NCBI RefSeq assembly: GCF_003573695.1 | Contig: NC_039362.1 | Coordinates: 177,825,690 to 177,889,689 of the forward strand | Direction: 5' to 3' | DNA: 64,000 bases | Origin: Papaver somniferum | Taxonomy: Eukaryota > Streptophyta > Magnoliopsida > Ranunculales > Papaveraceae | Part shown: positions 44,900 to 57,162 of the stretch, piece after piece | Layout of the letters: every line of letters starts with the position of its first letter | Numbering within the stretch: position 1 is the stretch's first letter | The notes under the pieces: model-generated | What the model saw: the letters and a program-made list of their open reading frames with translations, nothing else | What the model was told of the DNA's origin: nothing | Databases searched by the model: none | Position numbers and translations under genes: made by a program

Positions 44900-47216
44900 T
44901 GGTGGGCCCGGAGATGTGTATAAAATTGAGCGTAATGAAACGCGGGCCTACAGTAATACCGCAAGTGCACGGTCGTCAGTTGTAGCTCGTGCAAGTACGG
45001 GTCGATCCACAGAGACTGGGTGTGTTTTGTAGTTTCTAGCTATTTTGGGTTCTAAATTTGCTAATGGGCTTTGAATACCAAAGGGTCTTGAATATCAATG
45101 GGCTTTGAATACCCTTTGGAACTGTTGGGCTTGGAATTGAACTTGGGTTCAATGGAGTGAACTGAGCCTTGGGCTCAGTTGGATGAGCCTCAGGTTAAGC
45201 TAGGCTTTTCTTGTTCTGAACCTATTTCTGGGCCTTTTGTTGTGAACTAAACCTTGGGCTTTGAAGCTTATGACCTGGGCTTTGGTTAAGTTCAGTGGAC
45301 TGATGGGCTTTTGGTCTTAGAAACTGGGCTTGGTTTAGCTAGGCCTTTGGGAATGAACTGTGAACTAGGCCTTGGCCTTAAACTGGGCCTCAGAGGCTTT
45401 TGGGAGCTAGGCCTTTACAGTGAATTGGGCCTTAGACCTTAATGATGATCTGGGCCTTGAGCCTTTAGCTTGAGCTAGGCTTTGAAGAGGAAGCAGCAGC
45501 AGCAGTAGGACTTAGGCCTTAACCAGCTGCAGCAACAGCAGCTGCAGCAACAGGGAAAAGGCAGCAGCAGTGGAGCAGCAGCAGACAACAGCAAGTAGTA
45601 GCAAGGAAAAGGAAGAAAAACAGTGGCCAATGGCCAAAGATGGAAGCAAAACAGAAAACAAAAGAACAACCAAGAACTAAACAAAGCAAATACTAGACAG
45701 CAAAGAAAGATGACAATACAAACCAAGGCCTAAGGCCAAGGGCAGGGATGTGGAGATAGCTAAGGAAAATGAATAAGAAAAAGAAACAAAGTCAAGTCAA
45801 TGGCTCTAGGCATTCTTCCAGAGTGGGAAGAGAACTAGCTTGCTCATTGTCACTAGTGAGCACTAGTTTCTCCCCACTACTCAATCAACACATTGCACCC
45901 AGGTTTTAATCTAACAGTCCATCACTTAACAGTGCACAAACTTAACACTAAACATTTACAGTGAATTAACATGACTATGCACTAGGAGAATTGAAGAAAC
46001 TAAACATCACAGCATAAAACTAAAATTGACTTCACACACATTAACAGAAATGAAATTGAACTGAAATTGAAAATTGAACTAAAATTGAACTGAAATTGAA
46101 CATTAACAGAACTAAGTTCTGGACACTGGCTAGTCCAGCATGACTTTACAACAACACCCACAATTCCCTTTTATACCCAATACATCAAATTAGGGTTATC
46201 ACCCATTTTCCCAAAATTGAAAACAGTACATAATTAGGGTCTGTGAAAAGTTAACCCTTACCCTGAAATTGTCTCCTCTGTCGAACCCATCTCTCTTATG
46301 CGTCTCTGATGCTCTTCCTCAGCTCCTATTGTTCCCTACTGATGCCCTAGCTAGCTGTTTTGACAAACTCCACACCCTAGGGCTTCACGGGATGTGAAAT
46401 GGGCAAAACATCTAGCCTAGAGAGATGGTGGTGGTGTCGGTGAAGAGATGGTGGTGGCAGTGATGGAACTGGTGGTGACGCTCTGATTTGGTCGGGAGAA
46501 GGAGGAGCAGCTCTGAAAATTTTGGGAAGAAGGGGAAGAAGGAGGAGAAATCGATAGAATGGGAGAAGGGTCTGTTTGTTTGGGGTGTAGGTGTTCGGTC
46601 GCTATGCGGGATCATCTGAAGTTGATGCGCAGCGAGGAGATCCGTTGGATAATCAGTTACTAATTGAATCGAACGGCACGATGTAAACAAGCTCTGAGAG
46701 ACCGTTGGATTAGGTGATACAACGAAGCTGACGGCTCCAGATGGGGTTAGGTGCTGTAGTGTAAGGCGGAGATATCAAACTTTGATGAACAGCAAGGGAG
46801 CAACCGTTGGATTCAACTACCATCTAATCTGAAGGCTTGGAATTTCAGCGCTGTGGTGCTTGGCAAAGACTTCAGATTTTGATGCTCTATGAAGGAGCGA
46901 CCATCGGATGCTTCTGAGAATCTGATGGCTGAGAACGGAGGCGTTTTTGTGTGTAGAAAATGAGGTTGTGCGCACCATTCTTCGCGGCTTCCTTGCGTGA
47001 TTTCTCCCGGCTTTTCACTACTTTTCTGCTCTTTTTGCTCCGCAAGTCATCCAGACTTTATTTATTACCTAAAAATGCAAAATTAAGTAAGAAAAATATT
47101 TATTCTTGAAAACAATGAAAATACAGAATATGGGATAAAATGTAGAATTACTGCACAAAAGATGAGTTAAATGCCAACAAAAAGGGATAAATATATACAT
47201 TATTTGGCACTCATCA
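44900..47216 (-). repeat. TR-GAG 5' LTR
   Basis: Near-identical to 38851-41189 with a few short deletions, for example near 45975 and 46603. Confidence 0.88.
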
Positions 47217-47543
47217 ACTCTCACTCTGTAACTTCTATTTTTCAGTTACCAATCTCGATTACAATTAGTGAAGGGAAAGGGAGGAGAGGAAGATGAAGAT
47301 GAAAAGAGAAACTGATTTTCTCTTTGATTTAATTAGGGTATATAGATTAGGGGCCTTAATTAGGGTAGTTAATTAGTGAAACTGATTTTCAATTAGTGAA
47401 GGGTAAAATAGTATATTCATATTGCGATATTTACACCCCTGAAAATTTTGGGGGGCAAAGAAAATTCCATGACCCCCAATTAGAAGTTATGGCCCCCAAT
47501 TAAACTAGGTTTTGTACCCCTCAATTGGAAGTTTTGTGAGAGG

Positions 47544-50500
47544 TGTTATAAATGTGTAATTATGTTAAGAATATATCTAGGGTAAATCTCGTTTATTACT
47601 GGGATGCCCTTGTGTCTAGCCCTATAAATAATGACTCTAATGTTTGTCAATTGTACACATTAATAGAATTTCTCCCCTCTTCTTCTTTACTTTGTGTCTC
47701 TTCTTCTCTATTTACTCTATTCACAAGACGTTATCATGCACGTTGCTCCGCCAATATGAGCAAAGAAGATTAATTACGATCCCTTTCTAATCCTTATAAA
47801 TTGAATTTTACCTTCATTAATTTATTACTGAGATTCTAACTAAATTTCCATTGGTTTTGTTCTAGGTGTGCAAGGTATAGTACAATCTCATACAAGTGAT
47901 GATGATAACAATCACTTTACGGCTGCAGACACACCTCATTTCGGTGCTTTTAGTGATTCGTGATCACTTTCTCTAAACACTTGCAAGAGTAGTTAACTGG
48001 CTGTGCCATAGCCCATATTTTAATGGGCTTATATATAGTTGAGCTGGAATCGTGGTAAACTATAACAACAAACCTATACTTCGTTTTTGAATTTTAGTTT
48101 ATTTATCGTTTTTTCATTACTGTATAATTATGGGATACGTTTAATATCATTTCTTCTCTATCTTTTTATATAGACAAATAAAAAGAAAAACAAAATCCAT
48201 CGTAAGATGGTTTACGGTTTCTATTCCTTTCATGAAACTGTAATCACCAAAAAATGGAGTCATCGCAGATTTCATTACCTTTTCGATAACTAATTACATG
48301 CATGGTTCACTGAACCTCCGGCCAATTCAATTGGTATCTTCCTCCATTAGACGAAGATCATGTAATTAATAGTTTCTATTTTCATTTTCTTTTTTGTAAG
48401 AAACCATCCATCAGCTGATTATGCGATATTAAAAACGACAACATTTTTTTTTAATTTATCGATACAATTTTGTTAATTGTAAAAACCAATTGGTGTTGGT
48501 TTTCCCCCATCAATTCTCATTAATGAGATGTAAAGATTGGCATTTAAGAACTTTTAGCCAATATTGGTTTTTGATTTCTATCCTTTCAAAGAAATCTTCA
48601 TCGACCAAAAAGTAGATTCTTCTCTACAAAAAAAATAACGATATAATGATTTCTTTATATTCTTAAAAAGAAACATATAATTCAATCAGAATTTATTTCA
48701 TCTATATGGATCCCTAAATGATGAAAGATCGTTATTTATGGTATAAGCCAATCGTTAAATACCGATGAACGAGGATTTGCTACATTCATTAAAGATATTG
48801 AGCAATTTTAAATTATTTTTTTCTCAGAATAATCTCCAAAATTCGAATTTGTTCCACTTATAGTTGGATTACGTTCGGACACTAAAGATCAATGGGTTCA
48901 CACCCGGCTTGTTAGCCTAAATTATTAGTCATTGTAGTGACTAAATTGATCTTGAAGTTATTTTTTATTTTTGAAAAAGAAAGTGTCCATTTCTAAATCA
49001 TTATCTCGTTGGCATTAGAGATCATGAAATCATTTGAAATTTCTTTACATATTTATATGTTTTTGGTTGTAACCATTAAAATTCATGGTTGATGTTAGAT
49101 TTGTATGTTAAATAGACTATAATTTTTAAGGACAATTTTTTTTTACAGCTCTTGGAGTCAGTATCTATTGTCCAACCTGGTGTTGTTAACATTCATAAAT
49201 GACTATAAGTATATGTTCTCGAATTAATCGGATAATACTTTACAAAACTAATTTTAGTTTTTATGAGATGAAAATATTTCCGCCATAACCAAGTGGCGAT
49301 TATACACTAAAAACAAAAGTTGGTGTTAATTAACTTGCATGGTATATCAGTATCTCTCCCATCATGATCAAATTAAAAAAAGGCTGTTATAGACTAGGCG
49401 TGAAATGTCTCATTTGGTTTTATATAAGCGTTTGCCTCTTTAAGAGGAAAATCCAGTCACATCTCGTAAAATAAGTAGTGTTCTATGAGAGGATACTGGT
49501 AGTGCTCCAATTGAGTGTACCAAAAACACGATTCACATTCTCAAAGTTATTATTTCCTCATTTGAAGAGGAGGAGATTATAATGCCCGTGGGGCTTGGTA
49601 CCAACAATTCTGTGATTTTTTTTTTCTTCAAGATATGCATACACTTGAGGATTGTGTGGGGTCGTAATTAGTTAATATATTGTCGAATATTCATTTAAAG
49701 TACCTACTGAAATAAATGATGGTGGTTGTGAACCCCTCTGCAGAGGAATATCGACATATGTGATTGGTTGGCATACAATCCAAATTAGATTGGATTGATT
49801 TCTCGATTAACGCAATTTTGGATCCAAGACTTAACACCTTATAAAAGTGTCAAGCCTGTTAATTATAGGTTGGTGTAGTCATATTGCGTCTTTATACGAG
49901 AAATTTCTTCGTTGTAAAAACGATTTAAGGGTTCTACTTTTCTTAGACCCTATGATTGATTATATATTTTTTTTCTCTCCATGTATGATGCTTTTGGTGT
50001 GGCAGTCCTTGAAGGATCCGTATTGCATTTATAAAAGAAATGTGGTTGGGAACGTATTCAAATTTGTTATCCTTGTAGGATTCAAATTATATTATGGCAG
50101 CCACCTGACTCGATTATGTCAGGTTGCACAATCCTCTATGTGTTTTTAGAAATTTGGTACAAGACCAAAAACACAAAAATCCATGCTTTTACAACATTAA
50201 TTCTATTTTATTTTCTTTCTTAAATCTGCAGTTGGAATTATGCTAGATTAAACTCATCTTTGAGAAAGTCTAGAGTTATTATTTTGATGCTTGTCTTATG
50301 TAAGACTCATATAATTGGGTTAGCGTCAACAGTTGTACTCTTTTCCTTTCGTTTCAGGTTTTGTCCCAATGTGGTTTTTCTGACAAGGTTTTAATGAGGA
50401 AACATCTTGTTGACATTTCATTTTCTTTCAAAATATTGATATTTGTGCTCTTTTTCCTTCGTCCAAATTTTTTCCCACTGGGTTTTATTGGCAAGGTTTT

Positions 50501-51399
50501 AGTGCGACAATTTTATTCAACATGGTGGTCATCCAAGTGGGAGTTGTATTAATTTTGGTTATTTGGTGGATTACCACCATTAACTTGGTCATTTTGGTAG
50601 ACCACATCAACAAAACCATCTCCTATGAATTTGGATATCATTACGATCCATATAAGGTATGATCACAAACATTGTTCACTTTTGGTATTATAACTGCGTA
50701 TTGGCACTTTGTTGAAGAAACTACATCAACTACTTTTGCAAATCATCTCCGAGAAGCTAGCAATCCAAGAAGCAAGTCCTCAATGTATTTGCATAACCAT
50801 GAAGACTCGAGAACTCTACTTTTAGAAGACTAACATAAAAGAGGACTTCATCAATTAGCAATTTTCTTCACGAAAGCATTGTTGTCTCCAACATTCAAGA
50901 AATTCGTTTAAGGAAATTGGGAAATCTCGACTCAAAGATTTGCAAGCCAAGATTTAACTGAAGTACTTATCAGGGGGTATCAAATTAGAAGGTATTTTAT
51001 TGGACTATGACGTTGTACTCTTTTTCCTTCACCAAGGTTTTTCCCACTGGGTTTTCCTTGTCAAGGTTTTAACGAGGCAATATATGCACGTCCAAATCTT
51101 TTATAATTTTTCTCAATTGTACTATTTTCCCTTCGATCAGGTTTTGTCCTTTTAGAATTTCCTGTCAAGGTTTTGACGAGGCAATTAGCTTTGACACAAT
51201 GTCATCAGGGGGAGTGTTATAAACGTGTAATTATGTTAAGAATATCTAGGATAAATCTCGTTTATTACTGGGATGCCCTTGTGTCTAGCCCTATAAATAG
51301 TGGCTATAATGTTTGTCAATTGTACACATTAATAGAATTTCTCCCCTCTTCTTCTCTTTACTTTGTGTCTGTTCTTCTCTATTTTCTCTATTCACAAGA
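47544..51399 (+). mobile_element. Deleted Copia-type LTR element, 3.9 kb
   Basis: Short LTRs of 185 bp (47544-47728 and 51215-51399), starting tgttata and ending cacaaga, flanked by a perfect duplication agagg (47539-47543, 51400-51404). cgttatcatgcacg after the first LTR, and atcagggggag directly before the second, are the usual Copia primer-region and polypurine words. The interior is degenerate. A scrap of the pol C-terminus (F-T-K-A-L-L-S-P-T-F-K-K-F) lies at about 50865-50914. No intact gag-pol. Confidence 0.87.
47729..51203 (+). other. Interior of the Copia element, decayed
   Basis: No long frame. Near the 3' end the motif 'ttgtactctttttccttc...ggttttgtccca.tgggtttt...caaggttttaacgaggca' recurs four times in varying form (about 50333, 50443, 51010, 51117), a known feature of Copia 3' regions. 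Confidence 0.6.
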
Positions 51400-51411
51400 A
51401 GAGGGTTGTTT

Positions 51412-51625
51412 TTGTTTTTTTTTTTCTTTGAAAGGCTAAAGCTGGACCTGGGCCCCTACCCAAATCCAGCCAGTTGGACTAGCCCCACTGCTCGACCCAA
51501 CCCCGCCAATTCCCTCTATACAACTAATTAAATACAAATTTCTACCACGGTGGAGATCGAACCGCTGACTTCCTCCTTACTGGAGTTGATGGAATACCAC
51601 TGAGTTATCCTCTTGGAACCATTTT
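51412..51625 (-). mobile_element. tRNA-derived SINE
   Basis: On the minus strand it starts near 51625 with an A-box-like GATAACTCAGTGG (51597-51609) and a B-box-like GGTTCGATCTC (51553-51563), about 35 bases apart. A unique body follows, then an A-rich tail (T-run at 51412-51430 on +). A 9-bp duplication gggttgttt flanks it (51403-51411, 51626-51634). Confidence 0.82.
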
Positions 51626-51765
51626 TGGGTTGTTTAAACACGCGGTTTGTTGAGTATTTTTTGATAAAAGAAAGACTATATTAAGCATGGCTGATAAGAG
51701 AAATGTTGCTGGACTTCTAAGAAAATTCATGTGAGAATTCGCGAAATTTGGCACTCTATTATCAT

Positions 51766-53148
51766 GATAAGTAACTCGTGAAGTACGTCCTAGTTTACCC
51801 GTCTGGATTTTGCATGAAAAATCTCGAGGTAAGGCTAATATTTTTAGGCTCCCCAATTTATCGGTGAATGGAATAAAGAATTTTGATAAAACAAGAGTTT
51901 TATGATGAGAACCAGTGTAATGTATGTAATGTTGTTTCTCTTGCACTATGGGCTTTCATGCTTTTCTATTATTTACGCTTCCCATGCAAAGTTACTTTTT
52001 AAAACTTAACATTTTTTTGATCAGTATTTAAAACGGAACAATCTCTGGTCGGAACAACTAGACGGTTTAGTGTACAAACGATCTGAAATATATAGATAGT
52101 ACACACAAATAACTTTTAGGCATTAAGAAAAATAATACATCCTGCTCACAGCATTGTGCATAATTATTTTCTCAATTTGGGATCAATTTACAAGAGTATT
52201 TACAATATACAACTTCTGAAAATAAAAGGTGAATGTGGCTATAATACAACAGTGCATTGATGTGGAAGACTGGATTTAGAATTCATGAAAACCAAAATTC
52301 CAAATGATTGACAAAAAATAAATAAATATCCTTAATTGAGCTAACATCCTCCGATATCTTCCCAATATCCACATCAGCCACCGGCCGCGCCCCTGCTCAT
52401 GCTACTGGGCTTATTAACCTCATTAAGAACCGCACTTATAGCGATAACAAATGCACAATCAACATTCTGGTTGACAGTGACTAAGAATGCGTCCTTCCCG
52501 TGAACTTTATCTCGGACATCCTTGTTTTTGTGCATCTATAACAACATAAGCCAGCAAATCATTATTACGAGAGACTAAAGGTATATGGTTTAGCTAAGAT
52601 GTATTTATAGAATGAGCGAATTATATATGATACCTCAGCAATGATGTTATCTGAATTCCCTTGATAAATAACACAAGATTTCTCACTAAGGTTTTGTTTA
52701 ACCTTAAAGTCACATATATCTTCGTCTTTGTTAGATGATAAAAACACATCCAATTCAATCTTGAATTGTAGATAGTGAGATTTCTTTACGGTAAACAACA
52801 AATCTTTCGAGTCTGAGCTATCTCCATTGTATACTTTCCATCTCTGATGTGGAGACCATTTCTAAAACACAATAAAAGAAAACCATATCAATATTAAGAA
52901 AAACATGAAAAACTGTAAAAACCAAAGAATTGGGATAAAGGAAACTAAAATATGAAATCGACTGCTGACCATTGGTTTTAGAGATACAACTGGAACTCCG
53001 GCAGCATCAACAAGGATAAGGCGACTACTAAAATGACCACTAGTTATAACTTTGAAGATGTTATTTCCATTAATATCAAAGACTCCTAAATGTCTACCTT
53101 CTGTTATTTTCTTAACTCTCTTAGCAATATAGAGATCTATTTGGTATG
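51766..53148. repeat. Direct repeat D1 (matches D2 at 60689-62071)
   Basis: 1383 bp, no indels relative to D2 and only two substitutions noticed (near 52741 and 53067). Contains the 3' flank and most of LOR gene L2. Ends exactly where E3 begins. Confidence 0.9.
52374..53148 (-). pseudogene. L2: LURP-one-related gene, 5' end cut off by E3
   Basis: Exons at 52374-52535, 52634-52861 and 52970-53148, the last truncated. The reading matches L3 (YIAKRVKKITEGRHLGVFD, WKVYNGDSSDSKDLLFTVK) with one amino-acid difference noticed: L2 has Leu where L3 has Val in VF(L/V)SSNK. The first 20 or so codons and the start are replaced by the E3 LTR, so L2 has lost its start and promoter. Confidence 0.85.
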
Positions 53149-54626
53149 TGATAGACACATTTTTGTGTCTAATTTGATCTCAATACTATATATTGTTGGC
53201 ACTCGATTTTGTACTAATTTTGTTATTTTATGTATTTGTAGGTATTTTTTTTGGAAATAAATATTTTTGGAAAATTCGGCTCGAAATGTTGATTTTGGTA
53301 CCCGGAGGACAAGTGTTATTCGGACTCTCGCTTCAGGATAAGGGGTAACCTAATTACTAAGGGGCACCCCCAGGTCACCCAAGGCATCTGCTATTCGGAC
53401 ACCTATACAGGATAGGGGGAGGTCATCTTCTCAAAATTCAAAATCAATTTTTGGCGGGAAAAGAAAGTTATTCTCTGGCAGATTTTTGGTTCGTGATTTG
53501 GAAGTGTTTTAGCGAGATTCAATCGCTGTAATTTTTCGGAAAGGTTTATTTGGGCTTAAAAGTCGTCATACGGGTGTTGGTTTCAATCCAAATTGGATAG
53601 TTAATCCGAGAGAAGAAAAACAGGGAAAGCACGTCACATGGAAGATATTCTCGGGATTTTTACCTATCTTTGGAATGATTTCGTGTGTATACAGCGTGCG
53701 GTACTTCATCAGAGACGCGTAAACAAGGTAAATAAGGAAATAATTACGTAACTCTGGTAGAAAATATTTTCCGAGAATAAAACTCATTAGTGGAAGATTA
53801 TTCGAATTGATGGCGGAGATTTGGAGGTGCCGTGACTATATAAATGCTTCTGGGATGTCATAGAACGGCTGTCGAGTGTTGGGAGGAGAGAAGGAACGCT
53901 GTAGAATCGAGAACCATGATTTCTCTCTGCTGCTGCTGCTTCCATTGATGAAGATGAAGAACACGAAGAACAGACATCCAAAGACCGTCGTTCTTCAACA
54001 GTGTCTAAGACGCACGCCCGAGGGTCGTAGTTCGTCGTACAACAGCAGTTACAATTGATCGTTCTTCTTGTAACAGCTGAACAACGCCTTTGGAATAGTT
54101 ATTTCTGTTGCGATTTTTCTGTTCAATTGTTTTACACCTTTTCATCATTTGTAAACCACTTTTTGAGCAATAAATAATTATTTTGAGAGCATTTTTACTA
54201 TGATGAGCTAAAACCCAACACTGGGACGACGGAGGAGGCCAAACTTCATACTTGGGGTAATTTCATTTAATTCTTTTTTATGACTTTTGCATTAATTTAA
54301 AATTGAAATATGATTTGAATTAATTGGTTGTTATTTAATTTGATGATGTATGCTTGGCTTAGGTGTTTTGATACATCATTCTTAGGACTTACAATCAATG
54401 TTTTGAGAATCAATCTTGGCAATAAATTAGAGTCGATATATTTAATATATTTTTTGAGCTATTATTGATAAAAGAATTATTATTTGAACCTTAAGAAATG
54501 AAATTGGCGGAATCCTAGTCCCAGTACCTCTCGCCCATTGTGACAAATATTGTGTATATATTTTTATTTTTAAATCTTTACAAGTCCGAGCAACGAACTT
54601 TTACTACCACTTTCAAAATTATAACA
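53149..54626 (+). repeat. E3 first LTR
   Basis: 1478 bp. TATA-like tatataaatg near 53838. It lacks about 41 bases present in the second LTR (59021-59061) between two copies of gacgcgt, a deletion between short direct repeats. Confidence 0.75.
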
Positions 54627-55706
54627 AAATGGAGCCGCCGACGCGGACTGGTATATAGATTGATTTATTTTTTTTTAGGTTTATTATTTTTTTTTTAGAA
54701 TTGTTTGTTCCTTTTTACGTTTCTTTTTGTCTTTATTTTGCAGGTTCAAAGTGAAAACTAAGGACTTGGAGAGGAAAAATCTTAAAGCGAAAAGCGAAAA
54801 GAGAAGAAAAAAAGGACAATTTTAGGATTTAATATTTAATTTGTAATTTTTTTAGAGTGTGTGAGGAAAACTGTAATTTTTTTTTTTATTATTATTTATT
54901 TTGTACTTTGGACTTTAAACAATTGGACATTATTTATTTTTTTAACCCTACGGAAGGGTATTATTAAAAAAAAAAAAAAAATATTATATAAACTGTGTGC
55001 ATGGAAGGATGACGGTTACTATATCGTCTCGGCCCCTCGCACACGGCATAGGAGTCGTGGCTCGAGTCGACAACAACGGTTCATCCCCCGTCTGGTACGG
55101 GAGGTAAGTCCAATCGAAACACCCGCGAATCTCCTGCAAGCGGGTTACTGTATTCCTTAAGGTGATAATTGTTTGAGGACGAACCGGACTGTCTTTATTT
55201 TCCTAGTAAAGGGCAAGGCCTGGCCTAAACAAGATAAGGGTTCGGATTTCATCACCGTTCCCTTCTTGCCCGCCTTAGGAAAACGAAACCTAACGCGAAC
55301 CCAAGCTTAAAATTTGGAATAGAACGAGACCGATAGTGTAACGAGCTTAATAGGAAACTCGTTCGAAAAATATTGGTTGCTCTTTACGCGCACTCCAAAG
55401 TTCATGATGGTTTCTGTGAGTTTAATGCGTGACTGCGCAGCCTTGTGATAGCGGTAAGCCTTGGGTATCAAAGCTCCACTGAGCTTCCCTCGCCTCAATT
55501 CAACTTACTTTGACTCGGATTGATTCCAGAGGGGTTTGCTCAAATTGCAACGAATTCCCTTTCGAAAGATAGAAGTTGGTCTAGAAACAATCTAAGTGGA
55601 GCCATCATGCTTTTTGTTTGCTAGAAATCTTTAGGTTTGCTTTGGTGGAGTCGAGTCGGCCTTGTTTGTGATTGTATAGAATCCCTATGTAGTTTATATT
55701 TCTTCG

Positions 55707-57162
55707 GTGATGAATCCTTTTGAGGAGACGCCACCTGAGATGACGTCGCGAGAATATATGTCTAGAAATTCTCGTTATCAAGAGACGTCTTCGGAAATGA
55801 CTCTTGGTGAATATATGCGTGGGCAGCGATATATGGATACTCCAAATTTTATTGAGGAATCACCTCTAACGATCTATGAGAAATATTATAAACATAGACC
55901 ATGTAGTTGGAAACAAAGATTGAGAATTATTAAATGTCAAAAATTATATTATGATGATGAAGATAGTGCTGATGAAGAATCGGAAATGTGTGGGAATAGT
56001 GATCAGGAATTTGTTACCCCAGTTGAGCCTTATAATGATTATATTATTTCCGGTTCAGATCCTAATAATTTTAAAAATTATTCACCTATTCAAAAGGACG
56101 AGGATTTGACTAGAGATACCACCGTTTTAGACGATGTAGTTCATGATCCTTTAGCCTGCAGTATGTTGGATAATCCTTTATTTGATGTGCCTATCAGTGA
56201 ATCGGGGGAGGTAACTATGATTAAAACCTTAGTTTTATGAGCCTTTCTCTGATTTATATGATTGTGATGATGGTTTAGAGGAACCGGTTTATCCTGAGAA
56301 TACTGTTTTAGAGTCATACGATTTAGAAACTATAGTCTTAGATGAACTCGTAGAGATGAGTGAGGATGCATCGCAAGATTACAACTTAGAAGAATCAATT
56401 TCCCATTTTCAAGAATCTGATGACCTAAAAATTAGGGAAGTTGTGACTAGTCTATCTAGAGACACTAAAAACTCTAAGTTTGGGGGTGATTATCACCTTC
56501 ATAGTGCCTTACCTTTAACTCTCAGAAAGTCCCTTCACTTAGGACTTGATATCTCTGCCTCGACAATTTTACAAGATTACCTTCATACTCGTTTTCCCGA
56601 ACCTAATGATATCCAGGAAGAAGCTCAGTCGTTAGAAACCCATGATGTGGTTTGCCCAGGCTATGATCCCCAGATTGACTTTGTTTTCCCACCAAATAGT
56701 TTTCTTCCAACTGTGGGAACGTTTATATTCTAAATGTGTCGAATATTAAGTTGTGAGACTAAACCTAAATTCCTTAGGGAATTAGAATCGACACATTTGC
56801 TTAAGAATGACCACTATTCTCATTGTGGTCAATTTTTTAAGTCATATCTGATTGACTTAGAGGATCCGCAATTATTTAGGTTATTACTTTGTGATTCCAA
56901 GTTCTTATTTGAGTTTTTCCAGACTCTAGGACCTAATAATTTGGATCCAACCTATGAAGAAACGCATCCAAAGAAAATATTCTATTTAGACCCTTTCATA
57001 GAACCTGAACCTGAACCGCAATTAGTGATAGTTTTCAGGAAACTAGGTAAGGGCATGCTTTTCTTGTCCATTTTCTTGGTTCACTGCAGTTTCCTATGGT
57101 CAGCTCTTTTTGGTTTTGAAGACCCACAGTTATTTCGACTGTTACTTTATGGTTCGAGTTGA
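55707..57162 (+). pseudogene. E3 gag-related frame, broken
   Basis: 55707-56240 starts MMNPFEETPPEMTSREYMS and is acidic; a stop or frameshift moves the reading to 56356-56733 and, after a stop, 56734-57162. Two copies of the DPQLFRLLL motif (near 56866 and 57122) link it to the TR-GAG protein (DPQFFRLLVYG). I cannot see the gag core domain itself. Confidence 0.6.

Larger units (their letters stand above)
38851..47216 (-). mobile_element. TR-GAG-type non-autonomous LTR retrotransposon, 8.4 kb
   Basis: Two long LTRs (38851-41189, 2339 bp; 44900-47216, 2317 bp) flanked by a perfect 5-bp duplication actct (38846-38850, 47217-47221). The primer site is an exact 18-base complement of the tRNA-Asp 3' end, and the polypurine tract tttgggggtatt adjoins the 3' LTR. 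The 3.7-kb interior has a single long ORF, gag. This matches TR-GAG elements: LTRs plus gag only, needing pol from elsewhere. LTR differences are few (scattered substitutions and short indels), so it is fairly young. Confidence 0.9.
37979..47527. mobile_element. Decayed TIR DNA transposon, about 1.2 kb, split by the TR-GAG element
   Basis: The left end (about 37995-38040) and right end (about 47470-47510) are inverted copies around gccataacttctaattggg. The flanking words gaagttaag and gaagttttg may be a worn 9-bp target duplication. Without the inserted 8.4 kb it is about 1.2 kb. Subterminal motifs of type taacgactct/agagtcgtta cluster on the left side. A Mutator-like origin is a guess. Confidence 0.5.

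Noticed and set aside
53149..55344. E3 LTR of 2.2 kb covering the whole repeated block
   Set aside because: A primer-site-like sequence and a CA end occur at about 54626/59968; the rest of the repeated block behaves as element interior.
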